From Lachnospira sp. (lineage in GTDB: Bacteria > Bacillota > Clostridia > Lachnospirales > Lachnospiraceae), in assembly GCA_015057605.1 (NCBI GenBank), contig SVDX01000007.1, positions 1-64,000 on the forward strand: a DNA stretch of 64,000 nt, in the 5' to 3' direction. Made by a program: the position numbers and the translations under genes. This document shows positions 1-8,813 of the stretch, one piece after another (position 1 is the first letter of the stretch; every line of letters begins with the position of its first letter). A model generated the notes under the pieces. The model was not told the DNA's origin, did no database searches, and was given only the letters and a program-made list of their open reading frames with translations.

Positions 1-108
1 ATAAATCTTATTCTTTAACTTTTGTACCTCAACAACCTCGTTTGTTTTGTTACCAATTTTCTTTGCTGTTGAACCTATTGTTGCTTTTACTTCATTCCAT
101 GCTGACAT
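1..108 (-). CDS. N-terminal part of a small protein, cut by the window edge
   Basis: The minus strand opens at an ATG ending at 108, after an AAGGA ribosome binding site. It encodes MSAWNEVKATIG followed by a Lys-rich, probably helical segment, and 36 residues are visible before the edge. The start resembles small clostridial proteins with a charged helix followed by a zinc ribbon, but the diagnostic part lies outside the window. It sits 16 bp downstream of the ClpX-like gene and is probably cotranscribed with it. Function unknown. Confidence 0.6.
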   Translation of the reverse strand, partial: MSAWNEVKATIGSTAKKIGNKTNEVVEVQKLKNKIY

Positions 109-124
109 TATTATCATTCCTTTC

Positions 125-1510
125 TTATTCTTTTGCCTCAAGCTTAACTACACCGCGCATATCAATGATTGGTCCACCAACCTTGTTGATATAGTCACCG
201 GTTATTGTAACTCTGCCTATATTGTCATCTTTTGGTATTTCAAACATTATATCAAGCATAAACTCCTCTATAATGGACCTCAATGCTCTTGCACCTGTCT
301 TTTTTTCCATCGCCTTTTTGGCTATAGCTTCTAATGCACTGTCATCAAATACCAAATCTACTTCATCAAGTCTAAGCAGTTTCTGATATTGCTTTAATAT
401 AGCATTTTTTGGCTCCTTCAATATCTTAACAAGCATCTCTTCGCTTAATGGTGATAAAGTATATATAATTGGAAGTCTACCTAAAAATTCAGGTATCATA
501 CCAAATATTTTCAAATCTTCTAAGGTAACCTTTTCCAAAATGGTATCATCGTTGTCATATTTATCCTTTAAATCTGCGATAAATCCAATTGAAGACTGCT
601 TGTTAAGTCTCTGTTTAATGATATCCTCAAGGTCTGGGAAAGCACCGCCACAAATAAATAAAATGTTGCGAGTGTTAACTGTCACAAGTGGCACCATAGC
701 ATTTTTACTATTAGAACCCACCGGAACTTCAACGTCGCTACCTTCTAACAGTTTTAGCATACCCTGCTGAACAGATTCGCCACTTACATCCCTGCTATGA
801 GTATTCTTTTTCTTAGCAAGCTTATCTATTTCATCAATAAATATAATACCGTGCTCTGCCTTCTCTACATCATTATCTGCTGCTGCCAACAGCTTAGATA
901 CTACACTTTCGATATCATCGCCAATGTATCCTGCTTCTGTAAGAGATGTCGCATCCGTAATTGCTAATGGTACATCTAAAAGCTTCGCTAATGTCTTTAC
1001 AAGATATGTTTTACCACTACCTGTAGGTCCTAACATAAGCATATTAGACTTTTCAATTTCAATCTCATCCATTGTATCAGTAGCAACTCTTTTATAATGG
1101 TTATATACTGCAACAGAAATTACCTTTTTTGCATGGTCCTGTCCTATTATGTAATCATCAAGCTTAGCTTTGATTACATGTGGTGCAGGTATTGATTTGA
1201 TATCGATTGCCGGTTTGTCTGACTTTGTCTTTTTCTTAATCTTTTGCTTTTTAGGGATATCCTTCTTTAAATTCTCCTCTAAATCAGACATACTCATAAA
1301 ATTAACACCTGGCATATTTGAAAATTTCATCAAGCTGTCATAATCTATAGTACCATCATTGAGTGTATCAAAGCTTTTTTGCATACAATCGACACAAATG
1401 CTCATATCCCCCGGCATCATAATCATCTTACCGGTTTTACTTTCAGTTCTTCTGCATATATAACAAACTTTTTCGTATTCGTCATTATCATTCATAATTT
1501 CATCTGACAT
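125..1510 (-). CDS. clpX: ClpX-like AAA+ unfoldase
   Basis: This is the ATPase that unfolds substrates for the ClpP protease. An N-terminal C4 zinc domain has Cys16, Cys19, Cys39 and Cys42. It is followed by Walker A GPTGSGKT (161-168), a pore loop GYIG (194-197), Walker B IIFIDE (222-227), an IGF tripeptide (308-310) expected to dock ClpP, and a sensor-2 GAR segment. At 461 residues it is longer than the usual 410-430 because of a Lys-rich insert at about 82-100. Two departures from canonical ClpX are visible. The pore loop is GYIG rather than GYVG, and the RKH pore loop is replaced by NSKN (267-270). It may therefore be a second, specialised ClpX paralogue. The ATG has a GAGGT ribosome binding site. 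Confidence 0.9.
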   Translation of the reverse strand: MSDEIMNDNDEYEKVCYICRRTESKTGKMIMMPGDMSICVDCMQKSFDTLNDGTIDYDSLMKFSNMPGVNFMSMSDLEENLKKDIPKKQKIKKKTKSDKPAIDIKSIPAPHVIKAKLDDYIIGQDHAKKVISVAVYNHYKRVATDTMDEIEIEKSNMLMLGPTGSGKTYLVKTLAKLLDVPLAITDATSLTEAGYIGDDIESVVSKLLAAADNDVEKAEHGIIFIDEIDKLAKKKNTHSRDVSGESVQQGMLKLLEGSDVEVPVGSNSKNAMVPLVTVNTRNILFICGGAFPDLEDIIKQRLNKQSSIGFIADLKDKYDNDDTILEKVTLEDLKIFGMIPEFLGRLPIIYTLSPLSEEMLVKILKEPKNAILKQYQKLLRLDEVDLVFDDSALEAIAKKAMEKKTGARALRSIIEEFMLDIMFEIPKDDNIGRVTITGDYINKVGGPIIDMRGVVKLEAKE

Positions 1511-1566
1511 TTTTTATACCTCACTATCTTTTCAATGATAACATAATAATTTTCAAAATGCAATAA

Positions 1567-1595
1567 GAGGCTTTTTGGTGTATCCAAAAAGCCTC
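1567..1595 (-). terminator. Intrinsic terminator after htrA
   Basis: A 12-bp perfect stem (GAGGCTTTTTGG with its complement, 5-nt loop) starts five bases past the HtrA stop. It separates htrA from the ClpX-like gene. The downstream T tract on the minus strand is weak, but the stem itself carries T5. Confidence 0.75.
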
Positions 1596-1599
1596 CTAA

Positions 1600-2886
1600 T
1601 TAATTACTACCTAATGTCAACTGTACTGTTTTTATAACAAATTGATTTCCTTCCTGTCTGTAAAATTCTATTTCTACAGTCTCTCCGGTTCTATAGTATT
1701 GTAATAATTTTTTTAATTGTTCCATTGTAGATATCTCTTCTCCATCAAAGCCTATAATGATATCTAAGCCTTTAAGACCTGCATCTTCTGCCGGACTATC
1801 TTCGCCTACCTGTGTTATAAGCACACCCTGTGGGTAACCTAAATATGCTGAAGCTGTAGCATCAATATCCTTACCGCTAATTCCCATATAGCCTCTTTCA
1901 GCCTCTGGAACTATCTGTCTTGTCTCGCTGTTCATAAGCTCTGTAATTATATCCATCGCTGAGCTTATTGGTATTGCGTAGCCCATACCTTCAACTTCTG
2001 TATCTGTAAGCTTAGCCGAATTGATACCTATAACCTTGCCATATGCATCTATTAGTGCACCACCGCTGTTACCTGGATTAATGGCCGCATCTGTCTGAAT
2101 AAGCGTATGTGTAACACCTTCTACCTTTACTTCTCTGTCGAGTGCGCTAATTACACCTACTGTAACTGATTGACCATAACCTAATGCATTACCAATTGCA
2201 ATTGCAGCAGAACCAACCTTTACAGAATTAGAATCACCTATCTCAGCAATACTGATTTCTTCAAGTGTAGTATCCTTAACGTCATAAAGTGATATTGCAA
2301 GTACCGCTAAATCCTTATTAGATTTAAGACCCTTAACCGTTGCCGATACCTTGTTCTCGTCTATAAATTCGACCGTAATATCCTGTGCGTCCTCAACTAC
2401 ATGCGCATTTGTAACAACTAAAAGCTCTGTATCATTCTTACCGATAATTATTCCCGAACCGCATACGCCGCTTACAGATGTTTGTCCAAACATACCTGTT
2501 GTTGTAACCTTACCTTCAATAATTACTACAGAAGGCATAACTGCCTGAACTACATCAGATACATCAACTACAACCGCTTGAATTTGAGAATCTTCAAACT
2601 TCTGTGAATTACTCACTATGGTTACATTGCTTATATCTCTTGTCGGATTCTCTGATTTAGAAGCTATAACGCCATTTCCTAAATACATTTTACCAAAATA
2701 ACTTATTCCAAACATCATACTACCGGAAACCGCTCCAAATAATAAAGCGAGCCCAATAACTTGCATAACTTTCTTAAAGCCACCACTTTTCTTAGCTGGT
2801 TGAACTATCTGTGGTTGTGGTTCTGAATAATAATCTCTTTTTATCTGTTCTTCGTAAAAATACTCTTTATTTTCTTCATCAAACAT
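1600..2886 (-). CDS. htrA: HtrA/DegP-type membrane-anchored serine protease with PDZ domain
   Basis: An envelope quality-control protease. A cytoplasmic N-terminus of about 40 residues precedes one membrane helix (about 41-65). The trypsin-like domain then carries His162 (TNAHVV), Asp192 (KDLAVL) and Ser274 (NPGNSGGA), so the triad is intact. A single PDZ domain follows at about 332-425. I placed the start at the ATG ending at 2886 (MFDEENK) because the AAAGGAG site lies nine bases before it. The upstream in-frame ATG at 2895 directly abuts that site. The gene follows phosphoglucomutase by 85 bp with no clear terminator between, so read-through is possible. At 428 residues it matches Gram-positive HtrA. 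Confidence 0.92.
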   Translation of the reverse strand: MFDEENKEYFYEEQIKRDYYSEPQPQIVQPAKKSGGFKKVMQVIGLALLFGAVSGSMMFGISYFGKMYLGNGVIASKSENPTRDISNVTIVSNSQKFEDSQIQAVVVDVSDVVQAVMPSVVIIEGKVTTTGMFGQTSVSGVCGSGIIIGKNDTELLVVTNAHVVEDAQDITVEFIDENKVSATVKGLKSNKDLAVLAISLYDVKDTTLEEISIAEIGDSNSVKVGSAAIAIGNALGYGQSVTVGVISALDREVKVEGVTHTLIQTDAAINPGNSGGALIDAYGKVIGINSAKLTDTEVEGMGYAIPISSAMDIITELMNSETRQIVPEAERGYMGISGKDIDATASAYLGYPQGVLITQVGEDSPAEDAGLKGLDIIIGFDGEEISTMEQLKKLLQYYRTGETVEIEFYRQEGNQFVIKTVQLTLGSN

Positions 2887-2971
2887 AAATCGCATCTCCT
2901 TTATGCATTGCTTATTACAGTATTTAGTCTAACAGCGATTTGTGTTCATTTTGTGATGAAACTGAAAAAAT

Positions 2972-4696
2972 TTATTGAACTCTATTCATAACTGCTTCAA
3001 TTAATTCTTCCATCTTCTTTGTTGAATCCTCAAAGCTATTTCCTTTAACACCAACATAGAATTTAATCTTAGGTTCTGTACCTGAAGGTCTTACACAGCA
3101 CCATGCATTGTCATTAAGCTGATAATATAATACATTTGATGCTGGAAGGCCTGTTGGTGTAACTGCCTTTGTCTGCATATCAATAATCTTATCAAATTTA
3201 TAATCCTTGGCTTCTAATACCTTGTATGGTCCAAATTCAGTTGGAATATTATTTCTTAAATCATCAAGTATTTCCTGCATCTTAGAAGCACCTTGTGATC
3301 CCTTTAATGTGAGTGACTTTAAGCCTTCTCTATAATATCCATATTTTTCATAAATGTTAATCATCTGATCCCATAAAGTAATACCCTTACTTCTATAATA
3401 CGCTGCCGCTTCACAAAGTGTCATAACTGCAACAATCGCATCTTTATCTCTTGCATGTGTACCTACAAGGCAACCATAGCTTTCTTCAAAACCAAATTCA
3501 TATTCATATGTTTTGTTTTCTTCAAACCATTTAATTTGTTCACCAATATATTTAAAGCCTGTAAGTACTTCAATGAGCTTAAGATTATAATTAGCTGCTA
3601 TTGCTTTTGCCATATCAGTTGATACTATTGTTGTAATAAATGCACCATTGTCATGCAATGTGCCTTTTTCCTGTCTTTGTGATAATAAGTACTCGGCAAT
3701 AAGCATAGCTGACATATTACCTGTAAATGGCATATACTCGCCAGTCTTTGTATCTTTTGCGTATACACCAAGACGGTCTGCATCAGGGTCTGTTGCAAGA
3801 ATAATATCTGCATTAACTTCCTTTGCAAGCTTAAGTGCAAGTGCAAATGCTTTAGGATCTTCTGGATTTGGATAATCTACTGTTGGGAAATCCGAATCAG
3901 GAATAGCCTGTTCTTCAACAACATATACCTTTTTAAAGCCTAACTCATTTAAAATTCTTCTTGTAGGGATGTTACCTGTACCATGAAGAGGTGTATAAAC
4001 AATCTTTAACTCTTCAGCTTCCTTTTTAATAATATCAAAATTAATAACCTGCTTCTTTAATGCTGCAATGTATTTGTCGTCCATTGTAGAATCAATAACA
4101 TTGTAAAGACCCTTAGCCTTTGCTTCCTTCTTATCCATAGTCTTTGCATCATTAAAGTCTGTTACTGCATTTACTTCAGCTATAATTTGTACATCCTTTG
4201 GTGATGTAACCTGTGCGCCATCTTCCCAATATACCTTGTAGCCATTGTATTCTGGTGGATTATGACTTGCTGTAACAACAATACCTGCAACACAGCCTAA
4301 TGTTCTTAAGGCAAATGATAACTCTGGTGTTGGTCTTAAGCTTGGGAATACATATGTTGTGATTCCATTTGCATTAAGACATAAAGCAGCCTGATCTGCA
4401 AATTCAGGTGACATTCTTCTTGAATCAAATGCTATTGCAACTCCCTTATCTTGCTTGCCTTCCTTAATAATAAAATTAGCAAGACCTTGTGTTGCCTTTC
4501 TTACTGTGTAAATATTCATTCTGTTAGTACCGTTGCCGATAACACCTCTAAGTCCGCCTGTACCAAATTCTAATTCCTTATAAAATCTGTCTTCAATTTC
4601 AGCTTCATTATCTGCAATTGAAGCTAACTCAGCTCTTGTAGCCTCGTCAAAATATTCATTTTTGCACCATTCATTATAAATCTCTTTGTAACCCAT
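2972..4696 (-). CDS. pgcA: Phospho-sugar mutase (phosphoglucomutase/phosphomannomutase)
   Basis: Interconverts hexose 1- and 6-phosphates in the cytoplasm, probably glucose, feeding UDP-glucose and envelope polysaccharide synthesis. The 574 residues show the phosphoserine loop TASHNP with Ser144 and the metal loop DPDADR (303-308). The sugar-recognition GFEES (about 404) and the C-terminal phosphate-binding RPSGTEP are also present. Length and motif order match PgcA-type alpha-phosphohexomutases of Firmicutes. The ATG has an AAGGAAG site. It lies 27 bp after the glycosyltransferase pair, which would fit supply of activated sugars, although sugar specificity cannot be read from sequence. Confidence 0.92.
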   Translation of the reverse strand: MGYKEIYNEWCKNEYFDEATRAELASIADNEAEIEDRFYKELEFGTGGLRGVIGNGTNRMNIYTVRKATQGLANFIIKEGKQDKGVAIAFDSRRMSPEFADQAALCLNANGITTYVFPSLRPTPELSFALRTLGCVAGIVVTASHNPPEYNGYKVYWEDGAQVTSPKDVQIIAEVNAVTDFNDAKTMDKKEAKAKGLYNVIDSTMDDKYIAALKKQVINFDIIKKEAEELKIVYTPLHGTGNIPTRRILNELGFKKVYVVEEQAIPDSDFPTVDYPNPEDPKAFALALKLAKEVNADIILATDPDADRLGVYAKDTKTGEYMPFTGNMSAMLIAEYLLSQRQEKGTLHDNGAFITTIVSTDMAKAIAANYNLKLIEVLTGFKYIGEQIKWFEENKTYEYEFGFEESYGCLVGTHARDKDAIVAVMTLCEAAAYYRSKGITLWDQMINIYEKYGYYREGLKSLTLKGSQGASKMQEILDDLRNNIPTEFGPYKVLEAKDYKFDKIIDMQTKAVTPTGLPASNVLYYQLNDNAWCCVRPSGTEPKIKFYVGVKGNSFEDSTKKMEELIEAVMNRVQ

Positions 4697-4723
4697 AGTA
4701 GTACTTCCTTTCAGTAAATAATT

Positions 4724-6235
4724 TTAGTTTTTAAAAATAACATTCGGTTCGAACATTACAAATCTTTTACTTTTTCTAATTTTATATATTAGTTTGACAT
4801 CAACATTATCTACAATCTCGCCTTTGCTCATATCCTCATAATCATCTTTTTTAAGCATAATTCCATATATTGGAGCCGCATCCACATCCTGTTGCAATAT
4901 TGCCCTACAGCAATAACCTTCCTGCCACATTGGCATACCTCTAAACAGGTATTTTACCTGATTTTTATTAAGTCTTATGCCTGCATAACAAATGCGGTTG
5001 TTCTTATCAACAATCTTCCCTGCAACTATACCTGCATCACCCTGAACAATTCTGGCAAGCATTATTTCGATAAAATTGCTTGTCGTAACTCTCATCGTTG
5101 AATCTAACAATAGCACATATTCTGCATCAGTAGAAACTCTGACGTTTGAATCGTAACGCACGACAATTTCATAGTTACGATAAATTGTGTGTGTCTTAAT
5201 GCTGTTAATACATGCTTTTAACTGTGCATCACTTCCCTTTTTATCTATTACAACTGTAACCTTCGGTGTCTCTAACAGTCGGTAATTAATTCTAAACATA
5301 CCTATATGCTCTGTTGGTTCAACCTCTGCTACAATATTTTTCCTTCGTAAATGCTCTTCAATTATGATTTTTTTGATTGTATTGCGATATTCTGTAAGCT
5401 TAACATCTTCATTTGACAAAACTCTGTTATGATATAAAACCTTTGGAACATGCTTAGTGTTCTCTGATTGCTCTATACATCTAAAAATAAAATCATACTT
5501 TTGCTCACAATCATAACTTTCATCAAAGCCGCCTACTCTATCTGCAGTACTCTTTCTAACCATAAAAAGATTGCCTATATAATTACAGCTTCTTAATAAA
5601 TCGAGATTATATGCTGTTTTAAACATTGGGGAAAAATATTCTCCCAAAGAATTAAAGTAATCCTCATCTGAATATACAACATCCACTCTCTCATTTTTGT
5701 TAAGCATCCTAACGTTCTCGTAAATAGCATCCGGAGTTATTATATCATTGCAATCAACCAATGCTACAAAATCTCCATTAGCTCGCTCAAGAAGCTTATT
5801 CATACCCTGTGAATAGTTAACAATCTCATCTGCGCATATATAATTAATCTTATGAACATCATTACAAAATTCATCAAGTGCACGCTTTACCTGTTCATTT
5901 TCCTTCGTTGTAAGCACACAAAGCTCTACATTATGGTAGGTCTGTTTTAAAATAGACTCAAGTGTCTCCCTTGCATACATACTGTCACGATTTTTAACCA
6001 ACAAAAGCACGCTAATTAAAGGTTCAAAAATGAAACCCTCCCGTTTTTGTTGTTCTAAAATGTCATAAGAAGGCTCATTCTTCTTTCTATATTCTTCATA
6101 ATCAAATTTAATAAGCTTACTCTCTTCAATACTCTTTTTAGTGCCATTAACCACTCCGTATTTTTTAACGTTGTCAACAGCCTTTCGAATATCAGATAAG
6201 CCATTTTTAGAATTATCTCCATCTTTGTATGACAT
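4724..6235 (-). CDS. GT2-like glycosyltransferase, two-domain
   Basis: The N-terminal half carries a GT-A fold signature: the hydrophobic strand ISVLLLVKN, then SILKQTYHNVE, then an acidic LVDCND resembling the nucleotide-sugar DxD site. A second, weaker GT-A-like half begins near PKVTVVID and ends with a DSTMR segment. No signal peptide or membrane helix is seen, so it should act on the cytoplasmic face. I chose the ATG at 6235 because GGAG lies nine bases upstream. The longer frame would start at a TTG overlapping the previous stop. It forms a pair with the upstream glycosyltransferase and lies near fliB, so flagellin or surface-glycan glycosylation is plausible. Confidence 0.8.
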   Translation of the reverse strand: MSYKDGDNSKNGLSDIRKAVDNVKKYGVVNGTKKSIEESKLIKFDYEEYRKKNEPSYDILEQQKREGFIFEPLISVLLLVKNRDSMYARETLESILKQTYHNVELCVLTTKENEQVKRALDEFCNDVHKINYICADEIVNYSQGMNKLLERANGDFVALVDCNDIITPDAIYENVRMLNKNERVDVVYSDEDYFNSLGEYFSPMFKTAYNLDLLRSCNYIGNLFMVRKSTADRVGGFDESYDCEQKYDFIFRCIEQSENTKHVPKVLYHNRVLSNEDVKLTEYRNTIKKIIIEEHLRRKNIVAEVEPTEHIGMFRINYRLLETPKVTVVIDKKGSDAQLKACINSIKTHTIYRNYEIVVRYDSNVRVSTDAEYVLLLDSTMRVTTSNFIEIMLARIVQGDAGIVAGKIVDKNNRICYAGIRLNKNQVKYLFRGMPMWQEGYCCRAILQQDVDAAPIYGIMLKKDDYEDMSKGEIVDNVDVKLIYKIRKSKRFVMFEPNVIFKN

Positions 6236-6252
6236 CTGATTTTTCTCCACTA

Positions 6253-7683
6253 TCAATAATAATCTTCACAAAACGCATCATATTCAAGCGGTGTACCTTT
6301 ACTAACCTTTTTGTAAAGTGTACTCTTTTTGGTTACTATGCTTTTAGTCGTAATAATATTTTGATAACCAAGTTCAATTATCTTATCTGATATAAGCTGT
6401 GAATACTGCACATAATCCATAGTTTCATCAGCAAGCACTTCAGCCAAAACATTTTTATCTACTATTGCACACTCAAGTGACACCCTTGATACATTTTTAG
6501 TAAATGCAACATTCTTATCTATTGCATTACCCTTTTTATCATAAAGTGCCGGAGCCACCAATGCTACATCATCCTGCGTCGCATAATATAGCATATTCTT
6601 TAACCAACCTTCGCCAAATTCCAATGTAGGCTCTACAATAATAACATATTGTCCATTAGCCTTACCTACAGCATAATTAAGCATCTTAGAATATATATAT
6701 TCTTTTTTCCATCTAAAGAATCTTACATTAAGTTCTTCATCCTCAGAAAGCTCTTTGTAATATCTTACAGTATTAATATCTGTAGTCTCAGCTTCTACGA
6801 TTAAAACCTCAAAGTTATTATAATTAGCTGCTTTTAGCCCTTCTATTGTAGACTTAAGTCCTGTAGAATTATCCTTATTAAGCATAATCACACTTATAAG
6901 TGGAGTCTGTGTTACAAAATCCACCTTCTTAGGATTAACCTTCTTAGAAAAACGTTTTCTGTTGTATAAAGGCTTTCTTATATGAACAACCTCTGATGAT
7001 ATAGCTGAAAGAATTGAAGTTATGTCATCTTTAGAAAGCTCCTTGCCAAGCTCTCCACTTTCTAAAAGCACCATAAATATTCTTGTTTCTACTACGCTAA
7101 AGCTTCTGATATAGTTAGTAAACTCAAGATTATAAAGTGAATAATCCGGCTTGATATTATATCCTATAATATTGCTTACTCTCACATCATACAGCCCATT
7201 ATCCGAATATACAAATTCAGCATTTTTCTCATTAATAGCCTTCACGCACTCATAAAATGCATTAGGCATTAGTATGTCTGAGCACTCCATAAAAACACAA
7301 TATTCACCATTAATATATTTCTTTTGTTCCTTTAGTATCTCAAAGGCTGTATAATTCTTTTTAAGCTTAGTATATTTAAATCTTTCATCTGTAATTTCCT
7401 TGCAAATGTTACCAAGATATGCATGTGCCTTGTCCGTAACATCAAGAATTGACACCTCATAATTAGCATATGATTGGTTAAGTATACTGTCTATCATAGC
7501 ACGTATTATATCTTCATCATTATTAGTAAGTGTAAGTAATACGCTTAACTTAACGGGATTATCAAATTCTGTATCCCTTTGTTGCTGTAGTATCTCTTTA
7601 GAAACCGTAGCTGCCACTTTATACTTTTTATTAGGCTTCTTAAAATTAACCTCATCTATAAACATTCTATTATCTGTATCCAT
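6253..7683 (-). CDS. GT2-like glycosyltransferase, tandem GT-A domains
   Basis: Two GT2-type modules are visible. The first begins with VKLSVLLTL followed by SILNQSYANYEV, with an acidic ECSD loop. The second begins with PLISVIMLN followed by NYNNFEVLIVEAE and EPTLEFG. It is related to the downstream gene in length (476 against 503 residues) and layout, so the two probably arose by duplication. The start is taken at ATG 7683 with GGAG six bases before; the longer version would need TTG 7695. It is cytoplasmic, with no membrane helix. Substrate unknown. Confidence 0.78.
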   Translation of the reverse strand: MDTDNRMFIDEVNFKKPNKKYKVAATVSKEILQQQRDTEFDNPVKLSVLLTLTNNDEDIIRAMIDSILNQSYANYEVSILDVTDKAHAYLGNICKEITDERFKYTKLKKNYTAFEILKEQKKYINGEYCVFMECSDILMPNAFYECVKAINEKNAEFVYSDNGLYDVRVSNIIGYNIKPDYSLYNLEFTNYIRSFSVVETRIFMVLLESGELGKELSKDDITSILSAISSEVVHIRKPLYNRKRFSKKVNPKKVDFVTQTPLISVIMLNKDNSTGLKSTIEGLKAANYNNFEVLIVEAETTDINTVRYYKELSEDEELNVRFFRWKKEYIYSKMLNYAVGKANGQYVIIVEPTLEFGEGWLKNMLYYATQDDVALVAPALYDKKGNAIDKNVAFTKNVSRVSLECAIVDKNVLAEVLADETMDYVQYSQLISDKIIELGYQNIITTKSIVTKKSTLYKKVSKGTPLEYDAFCEDYY

Positions 7684-7737
7684 ATATTTCTCCAATCACA
7701 CTATATATTCTTATGGTACACCAAAATTGATATTTTT

Positions 7738-8775
7738 TCAAGGTAAATAGCACATTTCAAGCGTAATTTGTTTGTCATTTACAGCTTTTTCCATTCGTTC
7801 AATATTTATGTCTGAATGCTCTAATTCCTTTGAATATCTGTATGCTAATTTCGCCACATCTTCTACATAAGCAGAAAGCTCATTTAGAATAATTACTGAA
7901 ATTGCCGCAAACTTCATTTTGCCGTATAAATCATAATCATAAACAGCCCCGCATAAGTAAATACTCACAAAATACACAAGCAACTGCTCAAGCTGTATTT
8001 CGCTGTACTTTTTATCACCCTTATTCATTTTTGGCAATTCATCAAGAAATTCTCTCCACGACGGATTTAGCACCTCAAATTCATCTAATATATTAACAAA
8101 TTTAAAGGTATCACGATTAGGTGTAAGTGCTTTTAAACGCTTTTTAAAGCCCTCATAATTATTGTATCTTTCAAGAATTGCATCTATTTCAAAAATACGG
8201 TTGCTATCAATACGTGTCTGTGCATCATGAGCAAGTCCAAGAGTCATCATTATACGCATATTTATCGGATAATCACGATTTTTTAATATCTCAAGTATCT
8301 TTTCCTTAATATCTAAAAGCTTTGAGAAAAGTAAATAATCGAATTCCTCATACTCTTCTTCCTCTATATCTACATTTTTTCTAATAAAATCAACCTTTTC
8401 TGTACGATTCATAAGATATCTTGCAACAGCAGGACATGACAATGATAAGCTCATTTCCTGCATTCCTTCATATTCTTCTATATGCCTTGGAAATGTCTTA
8501 CAGGTGTCACAAAGCATATCCTTTCCTATTGCCGAATATATATCGCAAAGATTTTTTTCATTTAAAAATGCGCATCTTCTTCCTACCTGCTTAAAGGTCA
8601 TACTCTTTTTATCAATTGAACCCTTTAGTCTTTTGCCAAATTCTCCCCTGACCTTTTTATATTTTTTCATGCCTTTAGCATCTATGTATATTTGCCAGCC
8701 TGCGCAGCAGGTGTCCTCACATTCACCTGCCACACAAACAAAATCCTCATAATAATCAGGCATAACAAGTTCCAT
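7738..8775 (-). CDS. fliB: Flagellin lysine-N-methylase (FliB-like)
   Basis: FliB proteins methylate surface lysines of flagellin using S-adenosylmethionine. The 345 residues carry the Cys-rich N-terminal signature of the family: CxxxCxxxCC near residue 14-23 (CVAGECEDTCCAG), CAFL, CDIY, CDTCKTFPR and later LSCP. This is probably a metal or Fe-S centre. The C-terminal half is helical. AAGGAG lies ten bases before the ATG. Two glycosyltransferases follow 54 bp downstream, suggesting a flagellar post-translational modification cluster. The flagellin gene itself is not in the window. Confidence 0.85.
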   Translation of the reverse strand: MELVMPDYYEDFVCVAGECEDTCCAGWQIYIDAKGMKKYKKVRGEFGKRLKGSIDKKSMTFKQVGRRCAFLNEKNLCDIYSAIGKDMLCDTCKTFPRHIEEYEGMQEMSLSLSCPAVARYLMNRTEKVDFIRKNVDIEEEEYEEFDYLLFSKLLDIKEKILEILKNRDYPINMRIMMTLGLAHDAQTRIDSNRIFEIDAILERYNNYEGFKKRLKALTPNRDTFKFVNILDEFEVLNPSWREFLDELPKMNKGDKKYSEIQLEQLLVYFVSIYLCGAVYDYDLYGKMKFAAISVIILNELSAYVEDVAKLAYRYSKELEHSDINIERMEKAVNDKQITLEMCYLP

Positions 8776-8813
8776 AATCTTTTATCTCCTTACGTACATT
8801 CAAATTATATCTA

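Noticed and set aside
8504..8752. Plus-strand frames inside fliB, asnB, pectinesterase and other genes
   Set aside because: They lie opposite well-supported genes, have no ribosome binding sites and encode low-complexity products.
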